From positions 47,689 to 111,688 of the forward strand of contig WHVD01000225.1 in the NCBI GenBank assembly GCA_015178975.1: a stretch of 64,000 nt of DNA. Reading direction: 5' to 3'. This DNA comes from Hysterangium stoloniferum (Eukaryota; Basidiomycota; Agaricomycetes; Hysterangiales; Hysterangiaceae). The stretch's first letter is position 1, and every line of letters begins with the position of its first letter. Under the pieces are notes generated by a model. The model was not told the origin of the DNA, searched no databases, and saw only the letters and a list, made by a program, of their open reading frames with translations. The position numbers and the translations under genes are program-made. Below are positions 11,284-22,991 of the stretch, piece after piece.

Positions 11284-11372
11284 TGTGGTCCAGAAAATGT
11301 CGTATTTTTGACCTTGTTATGTCCCGGTAAAGAGAATACTGAGCTAGTAAAGCGTCGAGCACAGAGTTGGCA
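11284..11372 (-). pseudogene. Duplicated fragment of TACO1 exon 1 and intron 1
   Basis: The stretch gaccttgttatgtcccggta and its flanks at 11284-11372 match 9196-9284 (attt... accttgttatgtcccgata), which is the start of TACO1 intron 1 and most of exon 1. The copy has lost the rest of TACO1 and cannot encode it. It marks the left edge of the tandem duplication that produced the second hydrolase gene. Confidence 0.75.
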
Positions 11373-12377
11373 ATGACCTTCACCGCCCCAAACGATAAAC
11401 TGGGAGCTTTGTTGAAAATATACGGCGGGGGGGCGACAAAGTCCTCATCTATTACAACTAAGCTACTGTAAAGTACCACATAGCCGAGTGTCCATCGAAT
11501 TAATCGAATATCCACCTGATAATATAGTGTAGCCCAAAAAAAGTAAGTGAGCGTCCTCAACGGCTTGCAACACAAACAATATTCCATGATAAGTATAACC
11601 AGAGCAAAAACTCTGTGCTAAGGTTTAGTATTATCTTATGACATGTGAAAATAGGAATAAAACTTTCGAGTTTAATATGACACCGTTCCAGGAGTAGTTT
11701 TTTTTTTTTTGCGAGTGATATACGTATTCTAGCAAAGGCTCTATTCCAGATACTTAGATACTTCCCTTCATTCGGTAGGCGCGCTGTTCCGTTTTCCTGG
11801 TGCAGTTTCCTTTAATTACTGAGTTGATCAATATTTTGGCTGGCGCTTGATGCATAGCTCGTGTGATGTTGAAATATTGCGGTTTCTCCATTGTCCCGGA
11901 CCTGTACTTTTCCCTTTGCCGTGTTATTTATTGTGCTTCAATTTATGTAGTAGTAGTTGGTTGTAATCTATAAGAGACTCTGTCACCTCTTTCACCTGAG
12001 AAGAAAATCCGTTGTACACCTTCAACACCCTATAAATGAATCTCCGGTTCAGCCTGTCTTGAAATAACTATATGACGATCTTTTCTATCCATTCCTTCGA
12101 CTTTTATTGGCGCTTGTCTACCCGTTGAGCGCTTGATCGTGGGCGGCGCCAATCTGGGTTGATTTGAAAAAAAAAAGATGAAAAAACTATTTTAGTGACA
12201 CGCACATTCAACCGGAATATTTCATTCCGGGTAACTGGCGATGAAGTTAAGCAATTTTACTGATATTCGGATTTTTGCCGAATATTCTCTGAGGTAAACT
12301 TGCATGGTTCGTGGGCGGATTACTAAGCTTCGGATTTAAGACCAGACATTTCCGTCCCGAAGACCGAACCCACCTAC
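11373..12377. other. About 1 kb of DNA inserted in the duplicated promoter
   Basis: Homology to the first copy stops near 11372 and resumes near 12378, at the equivalent of about 9277-9284. The intervening DNA has no counterpart between 9205 and 9405 and no convincing ORF. Near its right end are two perfect small inverted repeats: ccggaat/attccgg (12212-12230) and atattcgg/ccgaatat (12263-12285). I could not identify terminal repeats or a target duplication. Confidence 0.6.
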
Positions 12378-12511
12378 ATGAGATTGAGAGCTGGGGGGAC
12401 GACCGGGGAAGAGGAGCGTGCAGGAAAATGCCATATCATTGGTCATCGGATCGCAGCATCCGTCTATTTCATCACAAAACGCTGGGCCAACAAGCCATTG
12501 TAACCATTGTT

Positions 12512-14353
12512 ATGGGCACCCTCCTTTCGTTGCTTAGAGGCTGTATAGGCTGGCATTCAACAAAACCAGTTATCCATGCTTCGCCGTCCGCCATATCAGT
12601 TGAAACCACTTCGTCGAAAATGCCGCTGAAGTTGTTCTTAGAATCCACATGTCCCAACATTTTAACTCACTTCAAGCCAGCCTGGTGGTTGTTTAATGGT
12701 CATCTTCAAACAGTGTATTGTCTTCTTTCGATCACAGTGGGACGATGGAACTCACTTGGACTAGATATTGCGTCCTTGGGGACTTCTCTAATGGGGACAA
12801 AGTCGTCTACGAGAGGTGCTCTATAGTCCCGGTCTCTAGCCACTTTCTCATTATCTCCAATATCCCAGGCAACTACTGGCTCTTCCGGATGGGGGTACAA
12901 TGTATGTTTCCTGTCATTTCTCTGACAGAGAAGTGACAGTAGCTGCTGTAGCGGTCTAGATTTCACGGGTCCGACTACTCAAGAAAACATTGATCCTGGC
13001 ACGACTATTGTAGTGGTCATGCACGGTATGCACCTCTTTTACATAACGTCTCACCACATTAACAGCAACTTTGTAGGTTTGACTGGTGGTAATCAAGTCT
13101 TGCTATTAGTTCTGTTCACCGTTGACCGCTGCTTGCTTAGGTTCATATGAGTCATATGTTCGCTCGATCCTGTCTGTCATTTGCGCTGCAAGAGAGCGGG
13201 GTGGTCCGGGATATCGTGGTGTGGTAGTCACTTTTCGCGGGTGTCAGTCTGAAAGTTTCCCCACAACTACTCCCAGGTCTAGTTTAATAACGACTTTTAG
13301 GTGCTGGTGTCGAGCTCACCACTGCCCAGATGTACTCTGGTGGATACACTGATGATCTCCGCACAGCACTTTTCTATTTATCGATGAAATATCCACGGGC
13401 CAGGCTTGTTGGGCTTGGATTCTCTTTGGGTGCAAATGTCTTAACTCGTTACCTCGGAGAAGAAGGTGCAAATAGTAAACTAATATCAGGTTGCGCCTTG
13501 GGATGTGTGAGTGGTATTTTGAACACTGTACGGTAGAATTCTCACCGGTATGTATCATAGCCTTGGGACTTGGAGAAGAATAGTATTCAGTAGGTATTAT
13601 CCTCCTTCCGGTAGGACCTCCTTTTCTCATTCAGGGCTTTCACAGACTAGAGGTATATATTACAACCGATTATTTCGTGGTTAAATAGCCATATTAATGA
13701 TCTGTTCCCCGACAAAGGGAGGTTGGTTTCATCGAAATGTTTATTCAAGAGCCATGGGCAAAAGTCTCCTACGGCTCTCCCTTTCGCATATGGATACCTT
13801 CATCAAAAAAAGCACCGTAGATTGTCGTCCCGATATAAAAGGTTTGCTCAAGGCAAAAAATCCTCGCCTGACGGATATGAACGATATGCTGACATGTCGC
13901 GTCGGTGGATCATCTCCACCGTTCCCATTTCCATCCTCAACCGCATACCGTAAATGGGCATCCAGTCACAATCATATTCAAACCATTCGAGTACCCTTCC
14001 TGGCGATCAATGCACTCGATGATCCCGTCATCAGTGATATACCTGTTCCTGTCCCAGAAGAAGCCAGTCATACTATTATTGTTACTACGCCGGGGGGTGG
14101 CCATCTCGGGTGGTTTCAGCGACAAGAACAGGCTGGATTCCTGCACGTCGAACGTTGGTCGAAGGCTCCTGTGTGCGAGTGGCTCCGTGCGACTGGGGAT
14201 GAATTGGTAGCTGAACCAAGAAAAAAAGATCTGGTGGAAGTAGTAGACGGGTTTACACGGTTAGTTGATACCCCAAAAATCGGATACAGAGAGAAGGGTA
14301 CATTCAAGGTCGTGGCTGATGCAGGCGCGGCTGGTGTCATAGCTGGACTATAG
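12512..14353 (+). CDS. YheT/EHT1-type alpha/beta hydrolase, copy 2
   Basis: Tandem paralog of 9405-11239 with the same exon structure and very high similarity, especially in the last exon. It retains NGHLQTVYCVLGDFS, HGLTGGSYESYVRS, the nucleophile elbow LVGLGFSLGANVLTRYL, NALDDPV and TTPGGGHLGWF, so it should be an active enzyme. Differences from copy 1 cluster in the first exon (GCIGWHSTKP... versus GWSFTKP...), in the short exon after the PWDL motif (PWDLEKNSIQ versus PWDLRKLSIK) and at the start of the last exon (GGWFHRNVYSRA versus ESLFRRNIYSRA). All splice sites are usable and no stop interrupts it. Its promoter lacks the divergent partner of copy 1 and carries the inserted DNA farther upstream, so its regulation may differ. 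Confidence 0.9.
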
Positions 14354-14952
14354 GTGTGTCTTCAATTATCGGTATTAAACGAAGTGCTACCCGTATGATA
14401 TGATGTTTTGTATCTATGTGTCCGAATTTAATCCAAAGTACAGTTGGAAATGAGTGGCAGACGGATAAATAATTCAACTACCAGAACAAAAATAAGCAAG
14501 AACTATCCCGCTTCCATTACTTATGTGTGACATGTATTGGCTTGTATTCACATAAATAGTCGAATCTCCGTCCAGACTCTAGCCTTGTAGGGAATTTTTT
14601 CCTATGTGATTTGAACGTTCGCAAATAGATTGGGACCTCTCCGATCGTGCAGTCCTTGTAGACATACTTGAAAAAAAAACAAGTCTCTGGCTCGATAACC
14701 TGCGATGAAGATCTCTGGTTGAGAAAAAGCTCTGCTATCGGACATACACCAGGCGTTCGGGTCGCATCACGCGCCTCCCAGAGCCGGCGACTGTATCTGC
14801 GAAACCAGCACCAACACTTTCTCTTCTCCTGCAAGCCTTGTTCACGAACCAACACGTATACGTAGTACCCTTCTTCTACCTTTCTTTATCTCACCCGAAC
14901 ACGACCAAGCGCGGAGCGCCGTCGCTGCGGTGTAATCCCATATCAAATAGCA
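14354..14952. other. Intergenic between hydrolase 2 and STRAP
   Basis: No gene is supported. A 112-codon minus-strand frame at 14517-14855 has no recognisable motif. The last 100 bp before the STRAP ATG are pyrimidine-rich (ttcttctacctttctttatctcacccg), typical of a fungal promoter/5' leader. Confidence 0.5.
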
Positions 14953-16202
14953 ATGTCGACAGCGCGAGCAGTCCCTCTTACATGTTCAGGACACACACGA
15001 CCGGTGGTACGCCGTCGGACAGCCACGGAGTGTTGTTTCATCATTCAAAGATTTTTTTTATCTAGGTTCATCTCTCTTTTTCAGCGTTAGATGAAGATGG
15101 GACCTACCTACTGGTATCAAGCTGTAAAGATGGTAATCCCATGTTGAGAGAATGGACTGGTGATTGGATAGGCACATTTATCGGACACAAGGGTGCTGTG
15201 TGGTGCACGAAGTTGTCCGCAGATTCAACCAAGGCTGCAACAGGCAGTGCAGATTTCACGGCGTGCGTCACAGACCGTGCTTGAGAGGCGATTTTCTCCT
15301 GATTACCCAATGGCCCACAGAAAAATATGGGATACCTTTTCTGGCGCAGCCCTACACTCATTCCCCCACAATCACATCGTCCGAAGCGTGGCTTTCTCCC
15401 CAACTGCATCCCATCTGTTGACGGGAGGGCAAGAAAAGAAAGTGCGCATTTTCGACTTGAGAAGACCGGACGCTGAGCCCGAGTTTTTGAATGGTACCGG
15501 AAGTGCAACTGCACACGAGGGAACCGTTAAAAGTGTGGTTTGGTGCGACGAGTGGAACGCTGTGTCTGCAGGCGAAGATGGAGCAGTGAAGTGTGTTTCG
15601 GCCATTGCCTCGCAGACGATGTACTCTTCGGTGCTGATTTTAGTCCTGCAGATGGTGGGATGTCCGCACAAAGTCACCTACCTCCATTCAAAATTTTCCT
15701 GGTCCTGTGACATCGATGGAGTTGTCAGTTCCGACGTCGACGTTGGTCGTCACATCTGGACAAACGGTGTCATTTATTCCAGCTGTGCCGTCGTCCAAGC
15801 CGTCCCACAAGGTAGCGCTTCCGTATTCGCCCTCGTCGGCATCCTTGCATCCCACGCTCAGCGACCGCTTCGTTGCCGGTAGTGCTGGCGATCAGTGGGT
15901 GAGGGTCCATGGCTTAAACGGCGAAGAGCGGGAGATATTAAAGGGCCACCACGGCCCTGTGCATTGCGTGGAATATAGCCCAGACGGGGAAATGTATGCC
16001 AGTGGTAGTGGTGCGTATATGACATGTGTTCCTGTCTTGCGGGTGCTGACGAGATGCACGAATTTCGTAGAAGACGGTAAGTCCTGCACCCGTATTTATA
16101 CCAAGTATGCCGACTAATTGAATCATAGGGACGATCCGGCTTTGGCAGACTACACCAGGGAGGTCGTATGGCTTATGGCAGGGTGCAAACGGTAATATAT
16201 GA
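14953..16202 (+). CDS. STRAP/UNRIP-type WD40 repeat protein
   Basis: Exons join to a single seven-bladed WD40 protein that starts MSTARAVPLTCSGHTRPVV and continues HLSFSALDEDGTYLLVSSCK. WD-type repeats follow: GHKGAVWCTKLSADSTKAAT...KIWDTFSG, NHIVRSVAFSPTASHLLTGG...VRIFDLR, HEGTVKSVVW...KWWDVRT, GHHGPVHCVEYSPDGEMYAS...IRLWQT. The N-terminal PLTCSGHTRPVV with FSAL and the mid-region are characteristic of serine-threonine kinase receptor-associated protein (STRAP/UNRIP), which in animals binds the SMN complex. The fungal role is probably in RNP assembly or mRNA metabolism (inference). The last blade needs a 6-nt exon (aagacg, 16071-16076) to give GSEDGTIRLWQTTPG; without it the frame breaks. 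The protein ends QGANGNI. Confidence 0.9.
16071..16076 (+). other. Six-nucleotide microexon of the STRAP gene
   Basis: The preceding exon ends ...GGT AGT G before gtgcgtatatg. The bases aagacg are flanked by acgaatttcgtag (acceptor) and gtaagtcctg (donor). The next exon begins after aattgaatcatag with ggacgatccgg. Joining gives GSEDGTIRLW, the normal WD40 consensus; no other join of these introns restores it. Confidence 0.85.
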
Positions 16203-16483
16203 TTCTGCGTATGAAAATTTTATTATGGGCGAGGGTTGCCGAATGTTGAATGCTCTATGGAATAATTGCAACATTTAAAGTGGATATCACTATCATCTGG
16301 ATGTAGTCCTAGATACTATTAAAGAATAGTCTGCTGTTATTCTGCTTAAAGGGGCAATGCCACGCTGACGTCAGAGACCAGCCAACTTAATTTCTTAAAG
16401 TTCCTTTCCTGAGCAATATACTGTACTAATCCAATCCACATCAACTTGCTATAACAAAGCTATTGTAACACTCTCCTCACATC

Positions 16484-17423
16484 ATGGCAATGTCTTATCC
16501 TCCAGAACGTTCCCCTTCACCCCCAACACTCACCAGAATACATTCTCCCATTTTGAATATTCCAACCCCCTCACTTCTCCGTTCGGTGGCAGAGGCGGCG
16601 CACTATTCGAGCACACGACATGGTCCAGGCGAAGGCCGACGAGCCAGCTTTGGCTCCAGCACCGCGCAGTGCAGTCTGTCTCCAGAAAGGGCACGCATTG
16701 TAGAAGACATAAAGGAAGTACGCACCGTACCGATATCTTGCCATCTCCAGTGCTCTGCTCACCATCTGAAAGCTGTTTAGCCTGCGGCCGTCTCTCGAAA
16801 TTTTCGAGCGAGCTTGGCATCCAGATGCGACATTTGAGGTATGTACTCTGCTGCCGGGCTGCTCGGGTCGCAGTCTTACACCGTCTCGCCACGACAGGAT
16901 CCTCTGTCAAAATGTTCTGGCTTCTACGAGTACGCTCCCCAAGTAAGCTGGCAACTTACTTACTGGTGACATCCTTCCTCATCCATGCAACATAACAGTG
17001 GTTTGCGTTGGTAGGTGTCTGTGTTTGCCGCGCCTTTCACGACTGTTGATTTGATTGCCCCGTTGCAGCCCAAGATAGTCCGAATGTCTGAAACACTGTA
17101 TTTCCGTGTGCTTGCGTCAACAACAGAACCCCCCCAAATAGTATGCGCTCAGAGACAGCAGTACACGCTACGATACCTGGGCGTGAAAAAGGTACACACC
17201 ATTCTGCGCGTATTTCCGAGCATGGCAATAATCGAAGGTGTATCCACTGCAGATCATTGATTCATTGTTGATAATTGACCTCGATGAGGACCACAAAATA
17301 ATCAATCTCGAGGATAAATGGAACGGCCTTGATCACCCGACACATTGGGGCGCAGAAACACTGCGTCGACTGAATGCGAAGACAGTCGCCTGGTTTTTCC
17401 GAGCAAAAACTAAATCTAGTTGA
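16484..17423 (+). CDS. Conserved hypothetical protein, NTF2-like fold likely
   Basis: Five introns were placed by matching exon ends. The N-terminus (MAMSYPPERSPSPPTLTRIH) is proline/serine-rich and disordered. The conserved core reads IKELFSLRPSLEIFERAWHP, DATFEDPLSKCSGFYEYAPQ, WFALPKIV, RQQYTLRYLGVKK, IIDLDEDHKIINLEDKWNG and GAETLRRLNAKTVAWFFR. I know this arrangement (DATFEDPL, WF.LPK, LEDKWNG) from a widespread, uncharacterised fungal family whose pattern suggests a SnoaL/NTF2-like alpha+beta barrel. No function is known to me. It lies 281 bp after STRAP on the same strand and converges on SMG6. Confidence 0.8.
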
Positions 17424-17866
17424 GAATTATCTCCAGAGATATGTAAAGCGGATCACACGGTTGTATCAAAACTACCTGTAGTATTATTCTTGTTCCGGTA
17501 GCTCATCGATCTTATCATCTCGCAAATAGTAATATGTCACGCATTAGACATTGACTGTAGCCTAGGCCCTATAATCCGTGTTGTTACATGGTAAATTAAC
17601 ACCGAAAGATCCAGAAGGAAAAATGAACGGGACGCCAGTTGGAGAGAAAAACTAAAAATGCTGTAAGGAGTGTGATATAGCGTGCTATTCTAATGCAGGG
17701 TGCATGCGTGCTAAGGCGTGGCATTCCTCTCACCACCACCTGCTTCACGGTACTATGCCTCGCGACGCGAATGATGGCACTGACTCGGGGAAACGAAGGC
17801 AACGGGCGGGGCAGGGCGCAAGTCGTCTGTTGACGCTTTTTAAAATGGGCGTATTATCCACCATTT
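17424..17866. other. Convergent intergenic region
   Basis: It separates the stop codons of the NTF2-like gene and SMG6. It holds 3' flanking sequence for both; no ORF or structured element was recognised. Confidence 0.5.
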
Positions 17867-20800
17867 TCATGTCCCAGCAGCCAGGATGGCCGCCATGTCT
17901 TTTTCGTCCGCCGCATTGAGCTGCCGTGAGCGCGCTTTTAGCCGGACTATAACAAGTACACCAGTGAGCGACTGTGTGAGCAAGAGATGAAACGACAGAC
18001 TTACGATTGCGGTCAAAGCTTAATAGGATGACCTTGGCGGCGTTTTCCGGGTCTGTCGATTTTGTCGACGCGGATTTCAAGAGGGCAGACCTGTCAACCC
18101 AATGCTCATTTTGCCAAATCGCAGCGCGCAGAATGAGGTCATCCATGTTGCGCTCCCAGGAGAATTCGTCACGAAGATCAACCTGTTCTCTCCGAACGCT
18201 CAGGGAGGACAGGTAATTTCCGCGGGACGTCTGGACTTTCAGAGAGAGTGCATGCGACCGTAGGTGTGATGTTAGATAAGATAAGGCGTTGACGGCTGCT
18301 GTACCAAGCTGCGATTCGTTCGAGGATAGTCCATCCAATTCGGTCACAACTAACGAAAGAATAAGAAAACATCCTTGATATGAAAAAAGGCAGAGAATTC
18401 ACCAGCCAATGGTATCACGACCGTCCATCGCAGACTTTCCACAAGAGTTGAAAGCATGCTAAGCGACGAGAGGAGAATGTTTGTGTCCACCACAAGTATT
18501 GAATAGCCAGCGACAACATGTAAAGGAGCGCGCGATGCAGCAGCGGTACTGCGAGCTGGGGGCCTACGACGAGAGGGAACTCCACCATTCTGGGCGGCAA
18601 GCAGAAGGGCGCGGAAATGGCGTCTTCGAGCCTATGTACCATATTTAGCCTTTTTACTTTACTCATGGACGGGATTACCTCACCTTAAGTTCCTTGACTT
18701 GGTCGGAGTCTTCCTCGTCATCGCTGTCCTCTTCTTCAACTTCTTCATCCTCTTCCTCCTCGTCATCAATATCCATCTCATCCCATCGGGCACCTCTCAT
18801 GCGTCGTTGCTCCTCCGCCTCTCGTTCTCGACGCTCAGCCTCTTTCCACTGCTCAACCTTGTCCTTCAAGGCACCTTGGACCTTCCAGCGTCGCTCAGCT
18901 TTATCCCAGCTGAACCCATCCACCGCGCGAACGAGGTGTACACCTGCCCGGAACGACCGCACCCATCTGCCTTTGGTGATATTCGGACGAGTCGACCCAT
19001 CATCCTCGTCTTCCTCGATGATCCCATCTATTGCTCCATCGGCGGCCTCTTCGGAGGCGTCCAACACGTCGACCTCGGACCCCCATACATCGGACTTCCA
19101 AAAGCCTCGTTCATACACACGACGCATCCACTCCGTTCCACGCAGACACCAATCCTCAGGGAGAGCTTCGCAGCCGTACGTAAGAGTACGGGTTGGGTGC
19201 TCCACCTCGCTGTTAGCAATACCGCGTGGGACGGTGTTTAAAAAATTGGCAATATCATCCCAGGGGATTGCGCGTTCGAGAAGCGGAAGAACGGCTGAAT
19301 GCTTAACGAGAATGCTTATGCTTATGAGGAGAACGGTGATATAAGGATTGAGCGATGGTCGAGCAAACGCGTTAGCCTGGCGCATTGGGTTACGCAGGGC
19401 ATATGAAAGCATTGAAAAGGTAAGCTCAAGTGCAAGATGGAATGAATGTGACAAATCTTGCGACTCTGACGACAAGATGCGAGGGATGTTGTTGTCAGTT
19501 CTATGGACCTTGTCTTCGGCCTCGTCTACATCCATCTTCTTGTCGTCTTCCGCACTATCCCCAATCTTCAAATCCTCGGTACGACTTACAACAGCGATCA
19601 CACGCTTGTCCACACCAGCAGCAGGTGCATGCCCTCCTAGCGCAGCTACAAGGGTGGCATTACGGATGGCGCTGTCGTGGCGTCCATATTCGAATATGGC
19701 GCTAAGATTTATCAAGGCCATCATGATCCATTCGCGTTCTTCAGCACCTTCAAGGGTAAGTCGCTCCATGAATCGTGCGTGTGTAGCAGCAAAGTCGTCC
19801 AGCGAAATATGTGTGAAAATCATTCCATGCAGCAGGATGAAAAGCTCGCTAGTGCGGGCATCCGGCTGCATCCGCCGTGCTTGGGCGGTTGGCGAGAAGA
19901 TAGTTAGAATAGACTCGCGTGCTGTGGCGAAAGGATTTGTCGACACCATACTATTTAGAACATCAGCAAGATGCGACGGATGGGAGTAAAGAGATTGTGA
20001 ACCTTTTGACGAAATGGTATACCGCTCGCATCTCCTCGCCATCAACTTCCCGACTTACATTGCCAAGATGATGATGCAAACGTCCAACAAGGGGGGTCTC
20101 CTTAAGAGCCTCAGCATACCATCCTTTCGCCGTCTTTCTCCAAGTTTCACGTTCTGGTTCCACGTCGAGCGCAACCGCTGCTCCTGGACCTACACTAGGA
20201 CTTGAGGAATCGTCAATGCGAGTTTCTGGTTCTTTAACGGCAGTAAACACAGAAGACGGGCGGTCGTGTATACGTTCCCCGAAAGGTGCGCTTGCTATGT
20301 GGGCCGAAACCGCCATTCGGTATCTAGCAAGATCACCAAGGGCCTCAAGCCATCCTTGTCGGTAGTGTGAAAGTAGGGGGTTCTCTAACAGCCCAGCATA
20401 GAAATTATATGCATAGTAAATAAAGTCGGAAAGATGCTCGAGGGCCACAGGCGATGTTGCTGATGCACGGCGGAGGGTTTCAAGAAGCCGATGGAAGGCA
20501 TTTGTCCATTGGCGAGATGGGATATTATAATTAGTGGGGTATTGATGAAATGACACAGGAACCTGAGGCGATAGACAGAGCGTCAGAAAGTTATGCATTA
20601 GCTCTGCCAATCTAGACAAAGGTGAAAAAATGATTAAGCTTATGGCATCCTAATTATTAAACAGCTTCATACTCTTTATGGTCTGCAAGTAATCTTGCCC
20701 ATGGGTCAGACACATTCGCCACGGGTTGATCGCGAGACTGTACCACTACCCGAATCGGCTCGTCTGTAGAATCGCCTTGGTCTCCATCTAGGACCTTGCG

Positions 20801-21588
20801 TTCTGCATGTGAAATATCGCGGTAGAGACGCTTCAACTGTGTAACAACGGGACTGTTTGGATCCTCCTTGTTCTTGTTAAACGGTGAGGAAGATGACGAC
20901 GACGTAGAAGTGAGGGTAAATGCGGAGGATCCGAGGGACGGGGGGTAGGATGATATTGAAGTGGAAGAGGCAGAGACATAGTCGCCAGATGATCGATGAG
21001 AGGACACAGATTTTACTGCTTCATCCAAAGACGCGGTGGGCTTGCTCAGCATTGCAAAGCGGGCTGGAGGATCCCGTTTTGGATCGAAGAGACGTCGGGT
21101 TGAGGATGGTTCGGGCCGCTGCTGAGACCTGCTAATTACACCCTTGGGAGGTGAAGCAGAGCCCTCCGATAATATCTCATGTTCGTGGGTGCGACGTAGC
21201 GGGATTGGATCAAAGTGAGGGTTGAAAAGGCGGGCAGTAGATGTGGAAGTAGTCATGTTGCGAGCAAACTCGTCCTTAGGTGACGATTTCTCACGTACAA
21301 CTTCGTCCCTAGCTGCAGGTTTCTCTCGTACAAACTCGTCTCTTGGTAGCTGTTTCTCTCGGGGTGATTCTGATTGTTTAGAAGAAGAGGGTGGTAAGGG
21401 TGGTCTTTCTCCCTTTGGTCGGGGCCTTGTATCTCTGTATTAAGCGTGAGTAAAGAGTAAGGCGAAGGAGTAGCGCAGGTAAGGATAGCTTACGCGGCCG
21501 TTTTCCGCTGTAACTGAACAAAGCGAGCAGCAATATCGGTTGGCAAAGGCTCCTTCCTAGTCCTTTGCTTCGAGGAGGTATCTGCCAT
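17867..21588 (-). CDS. EST1/SMG6-family protein with PIN endonuclease domain
   Basis: About 1,100 residues in roughly seven exons. The N-terminus (MADTSSKQRTRKEPLPTDIA) is disordered and contains three tandem 14-residue units (QLPRDEFVREK / PAARDEVVREK / SSPKDEFAR). Then come the EST1 segments: QLKRLYRDISHAERKVLDGD, DHKELAELMHNFLTLCLSPQ, SDFIYYAYNFYAGLLENPLL, GWLEALGDLARYRMA and LVGRLHHHLGNVSREVDGEE (14-3-3-like/TPR region). After a long helical part and an acidic patch (DMDIDDEEEEDEEVEEEDSD region, about 18700-18790) comes a PIN domain: YSILVVDTNILLSSLSM, VVTELDGLSSNES, NMDDLILRAAIWQNEH and VILLSFDRNLRLKARSRQL. The acidic residues of these motifs (VVDTN, TELDGL, NMDDL, DRN) fit an active PIN nuclease. 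In animals SMG6 cleaves nonsense mRNAs; that role here is inferred from architecture. Confidence 0.9.
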
Positions 21589-21777
21589 GACAGTAGTGAG
21601 CAAGACGGTGGGAGACTGTGCTTTCACCAGTCAAAGTGCTTAGTCAGCCGCAGTCAAGCCGCAGTAGTAGCTGAAAGTCACGTGCTCCGCATGCGCAGTG
21701 CAATTCACGTCCACAGTTTATTTATACATAGATACAAACAAACAAGATTTCCCATGTGCGAGACGATTGCTACGGGC

Positions 21778-22991
21778 TTACCAAGCGTGGTGGCCTCCAC
21801 TGACAAGAATGCTATAATTATATTTTTTTTTAAGAAACTGTTTTTGTTTTTCAGAGTTTATCACTCACTCGCTTCCAGTACAAAATGTTGACATGTCACT
21901 GGCAAGCCAGGCAACTACGCCCCGCAGCTCATCGGGTCGGCCCAGTCTTCCCAAGGGGTTCAATCCGCACCATTTCTGGTACCTGGGCAAAATTTAGGGT
22001 TATCTACAATTTAATCAGCATCTTGTCCACCTACAGCTCCGGTTGCTTGTCCAAATATGCTGCGGTCATACTGTGCAGATGAGCGCAGGCAAAAATCAAC
22101 ACAGACCCGGACCCATTCATTACAACGTTACCTTGTATAAATGTGCCCGGGAGATATAGAGTTCACGCGCACGGCCTGCGGGCCCAGCTCGCAGGCCATA
22201 CTCCGTGCCATTTGCAACACGGCGCTTTTCGACGTATTGTACGCGACCCAGGCATGATCCTATTGGTACTGAGCTGCGCACTTGATCTAAATGCAGACAC
22301 CACGTACCCTATTGGTGATGCTTCCACTCATGGACGCGATTAATATAATGCTTCCTGGCATATTAAAACGCTCCATCTGTCGTCCAACGGCTTGCGCTGT
22401 ATATAAAACGCCATTTGTGTTGACGCTCATCACCTGCTCGACATGCACCATCTGTGCTACAGGAAAATGCTATTTACGCACCTTTTGGAAATCCTCTGCC
22501 TCGTACTCAAGTGAAGGTGCGCCGTGTAAAATACCTGCGGCTGCGATTCCGACATCCATGCGGCCCTCTCTATCGCCGATCTCTGCGACAACGTTCCATA
22601 CTTTCTTTTGATCGGTCACATCCACTCCGCCCGCAACGTATTCAACCGCGGCCCCAGTTCCAAACCTCTTTACGTATTTTTGTACTGCCTGAAAGTCGTT
22701 CCCGGGCGATGTCGGCAGATCGAGGACATACACTCTTGCGCCGGCTTCGGCGAGAGTCAGTGCCATTTCTAGACCAAGGCCACGATTGCCTCCTGAGACA
22801 ACCCCTACACGACCCTTCAAAGAGAATCCGTCCGACAGCTGAGGTTTTGTCGGAGTGGACGAGCCGCTATTCGCAGCTTCAAGGGCTGCGGCGACCCCTA
22901 TTGGCTGTGCGGAAAGCACACGAGCGCTGATCGTTAGTCCACGGCACAATGGACTCTTGATCGCAGGGATTATTACTCGGCTTGCAAGCAT
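21778..22991 (-). CDS. Short-chain dehydrogenase/reductase, probably mitochondrial
   Basis: The N-terminus [20 protein letters not shown] looks like a mitochondrial presequence. A classical SDR core follows: [20 protein letters not shown] (TGxxxGxG-type NADP-binding loop, here SGGNRGLG), [36 protein letters not shown] (NAAG-like), [35 protein letters not shown]-type strand with the catalytic Ser, then [14 protein letters not shown] with the Tyr-x-x-x-Lys pair, and [12 protein letters not shown]. Later exons give [26 protein letters not shown] and [10 protein letters not shown]. The signature resembles mannitol/sorbose-type fungal reductases. The substrate cannot be told. Six exons are joined; the gene follows SMG6 in the same orientation with 189 bp between. 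Confidence 0.85.

Noticed and set aside
18694-19989. Long plus-strand frames (216 and 213 codons) opposite SMG6
   Set aside because: They are antisense shadows of the SMG6 coding exon; their translations are serine-rich artefacts of the acidic run on the other strand.
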